Position numbers and translations under genes: made by a program. From NCBI RefSeq assembly GCF_964204645.1, contig NC_134025.1, positions 28,736,001-28,800,000 on the forward strand: a stretch of DNA of 64,000 nucleotides, in the 5' to 3' direction. Source of the stretch: Tubulanus polymorphus. Lineage: Eukaryota; Nemertea; Palaeonemertea; Tubulaniformes; Tubulanidae. This document shows positions 27,801-39,300 of this stretch, piece after piece. Within the stretch, counting starts at the first letter, position 1. The number at the start of each line of letters is the position of its first letter. The notes beneath the pieces were generated by a model. That model had not been told where the DNA came from. It did no database searches and saw only the letters and a list, made by a program, of their open reading frames with translations.

Positions 27801-29040
27801 ATCACATATACAGAAATGGTTTAGAAGAGGTAATGTTAGTTTTTATTTTTGATACCGACCTTACTTTCCTGCGTCTACTCAAAGCATTCAGTTCATTAAT
27901 CTCTTGTGTATTTGATGGTTCTTAACTGTAGGAGGGATTGTTTCAAGAAGGTCTTTTATTATGGAACTTACAAACAATACGTGAAACACTAGATGCTGGT
28001 GATACTGAAGAATTTTGTATCTTTTTCTGTCCTTTTTCTGAGAGTACCATTCTTTAAGATTTCTGAACATGGTACAATTATTTCTTAACTTAACTCATCA
28101 GGTGAATCAGTTCATACAATTGCCGAAACATTGTTAATTCTTCTTGATGCCCTGCCGGAACCAGTTATACCTAGCAATTTCTACCAAAGATGTTTAGACA
28201 GTTGTAATGATGAGGAGTTAGCTAAAGAGGTACTGGTAATATACCATTGAGTATGCACTTTTGATTGCCAAAAAGTAGCCAGCTAGTGCATTTACACATG
28301 AAATATTTGTTATTTTAGGTCGTGTATAATCTTCCTCCCGTACATCGAAGTGTATTTCATTATCTTTGTTCATTCCTGAGAGAGCTCCTAAAAAATCAAG
28401 AATCAAATAAGCTGGATACAGAATTCCTCAGTATGTTGATCACATTATCTGGATAAGAGATGTCAATTGTAAAACATTTATAAGTACCTCACTTGGAATA
28501 ACAATGTTATTTTTCAATTTTTAGCTTGGATTTTTGGCAATATCATTCTGAAATGCCCATTTGCCAAGACTAAACTCGGTAAGTTGAATAAGATATCATC
28601 ATATAGAACTAATATACCGGGTACTGGTAGTTAAGTTTTTTTTTCATCTTTTTGTGATTGAATTTGCAGTGCCAAAATCTGATGGAGTTGTAAGGCGAGT
28701 GCAAGATGATTCTTTTAATGAATCGGAAAGAGTTGAAGAATTCATGAAACATTTTCTGCTGGAAAATACCGATGGTGATGCGGTGCCAGTTGTGCTCAAG
28801 GAGGAATCGAAACCAGCAGAGAAAATGAAATCCGATGATACCAAAATGATCAAAAGAAAGAAATTGAAAAACTGGTTCAAAAAGAAATCAAATCCAAACT
28901 CTTCTCAAACTATCCTTAAAAGTTCAATGATTGGGATCAGCCTAATTGTGAATCTGGATGCTGCTGTTGAAAACGAGGAAATATGGAAAGATTTTAGGGG
29001 CAATTATTCAAATTTTGTAGTAAAAAAACTGGAAGTGTAG
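24805..29040 (+). CDS. OCRL/INPP5B-type 5-phosphatase, copy B (lacks PH domain)
   Basis: Exons: 24805-24872, 25165-25266, 25343-25460, 25530-25646, 25740-25847, 25934-26001, 26072-26186, 26286-26395, 26469-26604, 26689-26805, 26891-26959, 27047-27140, 27222-27346, 27560-27631, 27710-27829, 27932-28016, 28102-28229, 28319-28430, 28525-28578, 28670-29040; 762 residues. Exon lengths and phases mirror copy A almost one for one, so it arose by tandem duplication. The ATG (AAACATGG) lies just after an acceptor at 24796 and opens the segment before the catalytic domain; the PH domain and linker are absent. Catalytic motifs are kept (GTWNVND, LQEMDLS, GNKGG, SHLAAH, FGDLNYR, PAWCDR, SDHKPV), so it is probably active. 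ASH is shortened and the LIDLE and FEDNF motifs are missing. A new Lys-rich tail ([12 protein letters not shown]) could bind membranes or act as an NLS. A 5' leader exon may end at about 24699. Confidence 0.9.
27347..27559 (+). other. U12-type intron of OCRL-like copy B with unusual AT-AT ends
   Basis: The donor is ATATCCTTTT at the same position as the AT-AC intron of copy A. The branch-like TCGTTAAC lies at 27543-27550. The exon match ([13 protein letters not shown]) puts the 3' end at ...AAAATTAT, so the last dinucleotide would be AT rather than AC. The alternative is an end at TTAAC (27550), which would add three residues (KNY). Confidence 0.7.
28017..28101 (+). other. U12-type GT-AG intron of OCRL-like copy B
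   Basis: The donor is GTATCTTTTT (one base off GTATCCTTTT) and the branch region is TTTCTTAACTTAAC at 28081-28094, ending in ATCAG. Position and phase equal the 22430-22534 intron of copy A. Confidence 0.75.
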
Positions 29041-29117
29041 AATGAGTGTCTCTGTTATGAATCAAAGCTTCTATTTGGTTTTGTTTTGTGTAATCTGATT
29101 ATTCCAGCTTAAATCAT

Positions 29118-29123
29118 AATAAA
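29118..29123 (+). terminator. polyadenylation signal AATAAA after OCRL-like copy B
   Basis: AATAAA sits 78 bp after the copy B stop codon, before a T-rich stretch at about 29160. Confidence 0.55.
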
Positions 29124-29129
29124 AGTATA

Positions 29130-30503
29130 CCGGTACTCTTTGCTTAAAGTACGAGTTGACTTATCGTTGTTTTTTTCTACTGAATGGTGGGGTTCGAACC
29201 TGTATGCGTAAACCGGACTATGCTGAATAGGAATTAAACCAGGAAGTGCTAGTCTGCTTAACCTTTGTTTTTTGTCAGCTGATTTTCTGTTTACATGATT
29301 GATTTTTTAAGTGCAAGCACCCCGTAACTGGTATAAGAGATATACGAGCAGTACCTCATTGTTGCAGTATAAAATAAAGCTTCCATGGTAAATTGTTTTG
29401 GTTTTGATGACATTTCATTCGCCCACACCCAGCCATGGCCCATATTCCGCATGTAATTCACAGGGTCAGGGGCGGTCATCCTTATATTACCGAGATGACG
29501 TATTTTACCGAGATCAACCGAGATGAAATGAAATCATCCAGTATCCCTGGCACTATATATATTTTTATATATATAGTGCCAGGGATACTGGATGATCTAA
29601 GCTACAGTTCACCCCCAAACTTATGTTACGAACCCCTGTGTCGTGATATGATCAGACTATTTCTAGTTCAATCAGTCAATTCAATAAAAAAGTGGCTCAC
29701 TTTAATTATTACTACTACTACATGCCATAATGAATGTAGACATATTATCCATTTATCGGATTAATTTGGTATATTCAAAATGAAGCGCTCAACACACTAA
29801 CCCCGTATTGGCTCTGAAAGGAGCCTTTATAATTATTGAATATATGACATTACACAAGACGAGTGACTGCTCTGAATGAGTTCACAGTTCTGGGGTTATA
29901 CAAAAAAAGATGGTTAAAGTTGGACAAATTCTATGGCAGCAATGCAATTTCAATTGTTACCTTTTATGACATTTATGCACCATTTAGACTAACTTTTAGC
30001 AAATGGCCCAAGCTGGGGTTAAAATGTGGATTGTAGGGTCAAACATTTGTAAATTGATAATGAACTCTTAGACTAAGATGATACAGCAGAGTCGTCGGAA
30101 GGAATTTTTCAGTGGTGAGGCTTATTTCTGAAGGGGGGATCTGGTTATAGTCTGGAGGTCTCTAGACAGGTGATGTATAGTTCACAGCAATTAGTGTTAG
30201 AAGTTTTAAGATAAAAGTGAGTTTATCTGATTGTTAGTGATTGTGTATAGTATATCATGCCACATTGTAGGGCTGGTATTTTAAATTGAACTGTTCAGGT
30301 AATTTGAATAATACCAGTTCGAGTTTCTTCCTTGTCGTTAAAAACCTGGCTATTCGTTTATACAAGGAAGTGAAATTCCCTATTCATTGAAATGATTGCA
30401 GTAATATTGTGAATACGTGGTATTAGCTTCGAATCGTTACTGTAGGGTGGTTGAAGTCAAGTTGAAGCATTTTCATTTTTCATTTTACAGTTTTTATTTC
30501 GAG
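29130..30503. other. intergenic region between OCRL-like copy B and RNase T2
   Basis: Apart from the hairpin at 29533-29596 I see no gene here. A box-B-like GGTTCGAACC near 29190 suggests a decayed tRNA-derived SINE, but no box A partner was found. The RNase T2 promoter should lie at the right end. Confidence 0.4.
29533..29596. repeat. perfect 29-bp inverted repeat (hairpin)
   Basis: Two 29-nt arms are exact reverse complements around a 6-nt T-rich centre. The outer part reads CATCCAGTATCCCTGGCAC and the inner part is TA-rich. Candidates are a foldback MITE, a small-RNA hairpin or a read-foldback artefact. No gene overlaps it. Confidence 0.9.
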
Positions 30504-31987
30504 ATGCTTCTTCAAGTTTCGACTGTATTATTGCTTGTTGCATTATGGTAAGATATCAATTGTGTTTCAGTCGTTTTCACTCATATTTTGTGTTACATTT
30601 GATAAATCTTTTTGCTAGCATGAGTCAAGAATATGAGTGGGATCATTTAGTGTTTACGAGACAGTGGCCGCAAGGTGTTTGTATGGATTTTAACCACCAG
30701 GTAACGAAAATCAGTTTTCCCAAAGAATGTACATAAATAAATCATTCCTAGAATTGAGACTGTATTCAATTACTTCTTTTTAAGCATGAAGGAGAATGCT
30801 TCATTCCGAGTGACATAAAATCCTGGACCATTCATGGAATCTGGTAAGTATTTCTCTTTTTAGGGCACGTTTAATTAGGAAGAAAAGTGATATGTCACAT
30901 GAATATTTTTATTCTAGGCCTTCAGAAGGAACTGCTCATGGACCTAGTGACTGTAAAATGTCAACACCGTTCGATGAAAATGCGATCAAAGTAAGTTTAA
31001 AGATAACTCTTTTAGTTAAAATGTTTTTCTCGGTCTGATTTAACCATAAGCAACATATGTGAAATGATACTTTTAGAGTCTGTTGCCAGCGTTGCACCAT
31101 TTCTGGCCGAGTTACAAAGCCAATCAGCCAATGACGGGTTTCTGGTAAGTACATCAACAAAATGGAGAAGAGTAGAAATATACAAAGAATGTAAAACTTC
31201 ATACGGGAATGAAATGATTATCGCAGGAAACACGAATGGGAAAAACACGGTCGATGTGCCTCGAGTCTTCCATCTTTATCTGGAGAGGCGAATTATTTTG
31301 GACGCACAATACAACTTCATCAGTTCTACGATATTGACAGGTAATGAATGTTTAGTCTAAGGTAAAGAGATTATTAGTAAAATACTTTCAAAAGTGGAAA
31401 AGAGATGAATAGAATAAAAACGAAATTTTTCATCAAAACTTTAATTAAATCATTGAAATTAGTCTAACACTTGTCTTAAAGCTATTTGAACTGTGATTTT
31501 CATTTATTCAGTGTATTGTCAAAGAATGGTATCGTACCAAGTGATGATAAAGAGTACAATGTAAGTGGTGTATTATGGAGGTTTTTTGGACAATTCTGGA
31601 AAGCATTGGTAAATATCTGTTATAGGAAAAAATTCTATTTTCAGTACGATGATATAATGAACGCTATGTCTGAAGGATTTGGACATCCCGTATCAATACA
31701 ATGCTTCCACAATTCGGTATGTCTCAATTATATACGATTCAAAATCTACATTTACCATATATGAAATTCATGAAATTTTATTGATTCAATTATTTTAGTT
31801 GACTGGAAAGCAGTACATTGAGCAGATTGAGATGTGTATCGGTAAAGACCTGAAAGTGATGGATTGTCCAACAAGGCTCAAATACATTCCTCATCACAGA
31901 TACAGATTATTGAAACGTTCTAATGGTGGAATGTGTTCACAAAACAAGCCTATTTATATTCCTCTTATTCAACATAGTGGCCAATAA
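30504..31987 (+). CDS. RNASET2: secreted ribonuclease T2
   Basis: Nine exons: 30504-30547, 30619-30700, 30785-30843, 30918-30990, 31077-31144, 31227-31340, 31512-31560, 31645-31716, 31799-31987; 249 residues, a normal size for animal RNase T2. It begins with a signal peptide (MLLQVSTVLLLVALC). The two active-site segments are intact: CAS I WTIHGIW (His59) and CAS II KHEWEKHGRC (Glu112, Lys115, His116). Paired cysteines typical of the family are present (RQWPQGVC, HEGECF, SDCK, IQCF, MCIG, MDCP). T2 enzymes cleave single-stranded RNA to 2',3'-cyclic phosphates in lysosomes or outside the cell. Nothing links it functionally to its neighbours. Confidence 0.95.
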
Positions 31988-32451
31988 TCTTTGATATGAT
32001 GAATCATTTAATCTTGAATTATACTTACCATCTACAGTAGACTCCTCTTTATTAGGTACTAATCAACTCGGGGAAAACTGTTTACAAGTTGATGAAATTA
32101 TTATTTTTGAAAAGTTTTTCCTTGTCTCTAATTCTTAATTTGACCTATCCAGTGAAATTTAGTTTAAACGTTACAATACCAGGTAAGGTGGAGTTTACCT
32201 CTTATAGCCTTAGATTCTGTGCATAATTGATAAACTTATTCAAGATATGTTCGATTTATTGGAATATTTTCACTAATATCTGTAAATAATTGTAGTATTC
32301 ATCAACAAATTTTGTATGAAATGTGTAATATTAGCTGTCCAACCTTACCTCAGGGTTATCTGCTGAATATTTATATATATTTATATATATATATATGTTA
32401 TTTACACACTGAGCACACAATACAAAGCTTTTTTCGCTTTTTTGTTGAAAA

Positions 32452-32457
32452 AATAAA
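32452..32457 (+). terminator. candidate polyadenylation signal of RNase T2
   Basis: AATAAA lies about 465 bp past the RNase T2 stop codon, downstream of a TA-rich simple repeat (about 32370-32397). Confidence 0.45.
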
Positions 32458-33309
32458 ATGATGTTTATTGATTGAAAGTTGTGGTTTAGTTTAACTCGAT
32501 CTTGCTGGCATCAGTATCTCAAACACCTGTCATCTGTATTGGTTAGTTAAGAACCGTTTATTACCGGGCACGCATACAACCTGCGGGTCAAGGGAAAGAC
32601 CGCAGCCCGCCACTAAAACAAATGTCCTGGCCCGCAGCCGCTGAATACTCCGGCACGTGCTGCCATCTATACACTTCAAACTGTCAATTAATGGCGACCG
32701 TTTTAGTTATGGAGGGACCGCATTATTCTTCAATATATATCGCTATTCTCGTGGTATGAATGAATAGATCTGACAGTGGTGACCAGTTTATAAATCTATG
32801 TTTTAACAGCTACGGAACCCACATACTTACAGGTAATTGTAATGAATGTTTCAAACGCAAATAGTTAAGGAAATTACGCGCGCTTCCTAATCCTAGTATA
32901 GTATATATAATAGTCCTACTCGCTCCGTCCGTCCACATGACACAGAGCCTTAACGTAACGGGTTTCATAGTAGGTTAATTAGTCAGTGTCAAACTCCGAG
33001 GATAAAAATCTGCTTAGAAAACCACTGAATTAAAGGTTTACCGAGATAAACAGTACCGATTTAGGAGGAGTGTACTGACGTAATTGTAATATGAAAATGG
33101 GGGGAGGCACTACCTAAAGTCAAAATCTGAAACTCTCTAACTCCATCCATGACTGATCTGTATTGTCTTGTTTGTAAGTTGAATAACTAACTGTTAAAAA
33201 TGTAATGATTATTGTTCTGTTTATTTCAGTTTAAGCTGATGATGAGCGATAGATTCACAGGATTTAATATTTAGTTACCGATCAGAGGAATAGCCGAATA
33301 AACGTTAAA

Positions 33310-36300
33310 ATGGCGACCGCAGCAACGAACAACAAAGCGATGACGTTGAATTTAACGTCAACGATATCAACATCTGGATCGCCGGACGCTTCGCCGATCC
33401 TTCCTAAACGACGCAGGTTAGCTACAGATATTCCATTTATTAATGGTTCTCTAAGCACGAGCTCAATCAGCAGTGCGTGCGAGTCTCCGACCCTTACAGC
33501 GTGCAGTCCTATCAGGTATGTTTAGGTGTTAACCCTGCATGCATTCTCCGTTGTATGAAGTGGTTTCATCTTTATGTGCTTTTCACATGACGCATGCCTC
33601 TTAATTTCTCACATTTTCCTCTTTTCTCTTCTAGACATGGATTCTAGTCTGGCCAAAATCAGATAGATATAAGTCGAAATAGCACATTTCCGCACTATAA
33701 TCCTAACCCACGCTATTTGCTTAGTCTTTTTTACGACTTGGACTGAAGTATTTTATTCCCTAAACTTCATGGTAGTTGAACCTTACATAGAATACCCACT
33801 CAGAGACGGTTCTAGGAAAATTTGAAAGCAGGAGTCAGAAAGAAAACAAAAGGAATTCCTCAGATAAAGCAGCCATAGTTAAGGCCGCGAGTCGGGGTTC
33901 CACCTTCGGTGTTAGACATTTGCAAATAAATCCATCTAAAAGTAGAAAGTTCCTGAGATGAGTGTAAAATTCAGTAGTTTTAATCGTCTCTATCTTGACC
34001 GAAAGAGCTTACTAAATCGACCCCTTTCGCTTAAGGCTCGATGTAATTCTAAACTTTTATTCTTCTATGAATTGTTACGGTTGCCTCTATCATCGATTGA
34101 GGATTTCATGAGTAGAATTGATGTTTCGATATTTCAGGTTTTTCGACGAATCGTGGAATGATAGTAGTAATGTGAGTAGCGCTGGAGAGTCGCCCTCTCC
34201 GGCTCGACGAGTCACGTCGCGTCGAATAAAGAAGGATGCTTTATGGAAGGCTATTGAACCGGCGTATCAATATCTGATGGATGAAGAGATCATGGAGACT
34301 TGTAAGGTATGAAATCCATCAGCAGGGATTCACAATTCGTTGGAATTAACGAAAATTGGGGATTTCAAATTGATTCTTTGCTGCAGGAAAAAACAGGAGA
34401 TTTGGATTCTTTCCTTGAAAATCAGGGAATTTGAATTTTTGATGTCTTATCTTGTTGTTCTTGCTGGTGACGAGTGGCACAAGGAACCCTTCGCAAAGAA
34501 CCAGCCTCTGCTGAGGATATCTTATGATTTAATCAGGGATCAATTTTGGTCAAGTGTCGGCTAAAATATCAGGGAATTTGGGATTTTCTGATCTATAAGA
34601 ACCCTGCAAACTGGAATAAATTTTTTTGCTATTTACTTAGGCCTATAGCATTGTTAGGAAACAGCCAGAACGTAATTGTGGTCTCTTGAAGCATGGGATT
34701 TTTTCATGGATCAATATTTTTTCAATAACTCGTCACGTGTTTAAGTTGATTGTTTTTCTTTTGTTTAGTCGACTGAAAGTGATTTATCGTGGGACGACGA
34801 TGACTTGACGATTAATACGAAGGTATCTTTAGCTGAATTCATGCAGCAGTATAAAGAACTGACGGATTGGTTATCTCAACTACACGGTGTAACGCAGAGA
34901 CAAGGAATGAGTTTATCTGAACGTTATCTCAATCAGGTAAAGATTATATCTTAAACACCAGTCTTAGACTACACCTAAATCGGTACAGTTGGATTTTTTT
35001 CGTTAGGCCTACCCAATTAAGCGGTTACCGAATTAGAAACAGTGTTTAGTAGTGCAAAGGATAAAATTGCTTACAAAAATATGATTTACCGAGACAAACA
35101 GTACTGATTTAGGAGTCTACAGAATTGGGATATGAAAGTGATGCAAACAATTCCTTGAAATCTGAAATTTTCTCCTTTAAAACTCCTTATATCCAGGAAT
35201 GACTGATCTGCAGGGACCCTGTATGGGTAATAAAAACCATATGATATTATCAGTGAGATATATTTGAATTTTCTAGTCGTACCATGAAGAGATGTTGCAA
35301 CGTTCTCCTCGGCGGAATTTTTTCAACGATTACGCGAAGCAACTGCTTCGTCGTTATCCGAACATGAAGGAGGAGATCAGTATTCGTATGCAGCACGTTA
35401 ATAAACAATGGGAAGATCTTGAGTGCGCGATCTGTCCTGATTCTAGCACCGAGAGCGGCTGTGTCCTTACAGGTATAGAATTCATATTTAGAAAACCTGT
35501 TTACCAATATGGGTTGGCCACTCAGGGAATCAGAAAAATCTACAAAAGAAATTCAGGGACTTTGATAAATTTTACCAAAAACCTGGAAAACCGGGAATTC
35601 GGATAATGCTAATGATCGAAACGTGATTCATAAAAGAATGAATTGTAAAATTTGAAACCTAGAAATTTCTCCGATTCACTCTGATTGAATTTTGTGTAAT
35701 CGCATGCAAAAATCTGGGAAAAACTCAGGACCCAACTCCACAGTTGTGAGTTAAGATTTGACCCTGAGTTAAAACATTGAAAATGAACTAATCTTAACTC
35801 AGAGTTAACTCTAACTCAGAACTGTGGAACTGGATCCTGGGGATTTGTAAATGGGTAGAAAGTGGCCACCCTTCGTTGCTATTTAGTAGTAACTACTCTT
35901 TTGAGAGCTCAATTACTATGAAAATACTCTCAAAATCAGAGCGATTTCTTGATCGTTTTCTTATCGATGTCAAATTATTGTCATTTTGCTGAAAACTACT
36001 ACAAAGGGAGAGACCATGAGTCGGGTCTGACTACTAAATCTTTGATACTAGGTTGCTCTGAGGTTTATTGATAGATGTCTATTTTCTATGTTGTTTATAG
36101 ATTTGGAAGCTGATTTGAACACTCTGCGTTTGTGGCTCGACGATAAGGAAGCCGTTTTACTTCCTCAAGGCATAAATCCCGAATGGACTATTGAACAGAT
36201 TGAAGATAAATTATGCCATCATCTGGTACGTACGAAAAAGATATCTCTCATCAAATCATGATTTATTCATGATATACAGTATAGTCTTGTCTACTTTTCT

Positions 36301-39300
36301 TGGGTTGTGAATCTCGGTACGATGAAGTGATAATCATTTTATAGGAAATTCTTTAGATATGAACGTGTTCGGGATTGTGTTATGGTATGTGTGTACAATC
36401 AGTGACACTCCTAACCTATATTCATAACTAAACAGGCGTGAATTTATACAATCATCATTCACGTTCACTGTTCCATGCATTACGTGCTATAATTAGCATT
36501 TCACGCCGACACATTCTAGTACATTACATGCCACATAGAGGGCTCTCTTGGACAGCTTTCAGCAGTAGTTTATATTCTGACAAACAGATGGCCCTACTAG
36601 ATGAAACTATGTTTTACTTTCTAGGGAATCAACTCTAGTGATTACAGGAAAGAACCATGTATTTTTTAATTGCGTCGAAGAAAATCCAATAGAAAAGAGA
36701 AAATATTTTATGAGTTTCTATGATACTGTCTGCCCGTGTTGCATAAAAGGGAATCTAACCCTAGCATCACTCAGGTGGTAACATCTAAGCTGTATCGGGT
36801 TAACCCCACAACTGGAACCTTCTCGGCCACCAACCCGACTGATGGCTCCGAGCCCGACTGTATGATTTGGAACAGGAAAATACGGATTATATGGATGTCA
36901 GTTGATGGTTATATTGGCTTTCTGTCGGTGTCGTTTGGGAGAAGCGCCGCCTGCCTGCCCAGGAATTAGTCCTAGTCCACGCGGGTAGGTAGGTAGTGGG
37001 AAGTACAGAGAGACTAGCTCTTTCCATATGGGCACCTGGATGTTGCTGATGGAGGGTTTGTGAAGGGTTACCATATGGTATAAACCAAAATATTAGGATG
37101 TTGAAACAGCTTGATATACCTGTGATTGTAATCAAACTGTCCAAATAAGTAACAAATGCAGGCATTTATGTTGTTAGAGATGAAATACTCTTGTTATAGT
37201 AAAATGTTTACTATTTGTTTATTTTAGTTTACTACTGCCATCATGTTTAATATCATTAGAAGCATTATCTCTAGAGACTTGTGGATTCAAGTCATACTTT
37301 TGATATGAAAATCTACCCGACAGTCATTTTACAATGAATTAGTCTTTATCTGTTGTATCCATTTGGTTAAAACGATTGTCTTTTTTATTTGAACTTAGGA
37401 ATTTCAAGTTTTTTCTTGTTTTCTATATGCTATTCAAATGAACGGATCATATCTGGGTCATAAATGTCTCTTTTTTTCTGGCGTGCAATATTTATTTTTT
37501 TCTGCAGCAGAAAAAATAAACTGAATATGACAATAGTTTATGCAATTTGCGTAACGCAGTTCTTTTGTTCGGCTCTGACAAATGCGATTTAAAAAGTAGA
37601 TGGGCGTTCACTAAATATGCAGTATCAGTTTGAGTTGTATTCATTCCCTATGAATGAAGTCTGAGAATAGAAAAAAGAGTACAGCGTTAGAGTTATAGAC
37701 TCATAACATTAGGCCTCTATTAGTTTGTCAAGCTGGGTCTGTATTGGGTAATGTTGATCTAGTTCATCTCGGAATATTTCTAAGATTTCTTTCTTAGTCT
37801 GAAGTTGATGCAAACTGAACAGGTGTACGCGTACACCAATATTCAATTATCGAAATCTGGTCGAATCTCAATTTTGAACAAAGGTTAAACTCGTGCTCAT
37901 TGAAGCCAGGCAGGGATCATTGAATCCGAAGTCATTATTACGAGGACAATGAGATGTGAACGCTTAGTGAAATCGTCCGTAGGGGTTCCTCTGCGATTAC
38001 TTAATAACAATGTGAGAGAATTAACATCATGAGAATAGAAACACTTGACCATCATTTACTGTGTGTATTCATTAGTTTGTTTCATGTACAAACATGTAGT
38101 GTACGAAGGGTAATTTTTATAAATGCGAAAAACCTATTCATAAAACCTGTTTTCTTAAATGCACATGTTTTTACGTTCTACTAATTTTTTTTCCACGGTT
38201 TTATGTAATTTTCTTTGTTGTCTGAAGTTCCAGACTGGAAGCGGTAACCGATGGCACTGCAATTGTTTAGATTAATTCATAGTTAGCTATGACGTCACGT
38301 TGCTTCAGTTAATGCAACATCACAGAATCGAGTTCTAACGCGTTTTATCGCGCTCGATATCTGAGCTGGTTTTAAACAAACTTTATCAAACCTTTGACAC
38401 ACCGCATCGGTGCAAAGAGATTAGGTTAAAAATATTTATATATTCTAAATCTATTGAAGTTTGTTTCGAGTTAAAGTTTCTGCGATGTTTGTTTTTACAG
38501 TTACTACAGCGAGACATTGAGTCGCACTCGAAGATCGTGTCGGCTGTTTTAAAACTAAGCGAGAGACTTCAGTGTGAAGATACGCAGGAGGTTACTAATG
38601 CCAGTCAGTTACAGGTTACAGCTCAACAATTAGAACGCAGGTGGCACGGAGTTTGGCTTCAGTCTTTAGAATGGCAATGTCGTTTAGAAGAGGCTATCAG
38701 TAAAATTAAGGTGGGTGAATTGAATACGGTAGCTTTAAAAGCCGCGATCACATGGAGACAATTTGGTCCAGACCAGACCAGACGCGAGTCAAATTTAGTC
38801 CGTGTTTAATTAGAGAGCGCATTCACACATAAATTACTCATTCATTACTGAAATGCTATCTTAACGATGCTGTGGTAAGCGAGGTGGTCACTACGAGGAC
38901 CAGTTAGCGTTCACATACTATAATTTGACCCGTGTGCATGGACCAATTTGGCACCAGTGCAAAGGGTTGGCCCGGGCCTAATCTGGGTCAAAAACGCTTG
39001 TGCGATGGCGGCTATAATATGTCACATTGGTCAAGTAGTTTTAAAACAATTACTCAGTTGCGTGTTACATCTGTTACGGTGACAGTTGTAACATTGATCA
39101 GTAGTGCTACACGTCGTATAGGTCTAGTATATATATATATATATATACAGCTGTATGAGTTGAGGTAAGTGAAATCATGCTTACAGCAGAATACAGAGCG
39201 ATGAAACAGGTTTCTGTTTGCCTGAATACCTGAATAAAAACAAAGAAATATATTGCTGTTACCCGAGTGCTCTGACATTATTATTTCGTCTATCTATTGG

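Noticed and set aside
36736-37165. Overlapping ORFs in KASH intron 5 (77 and 92 residues on opposite strands)
   Set aside because: No splice sites in a fitting phase and no recognisable family. Possibly decayed repeat sequence.
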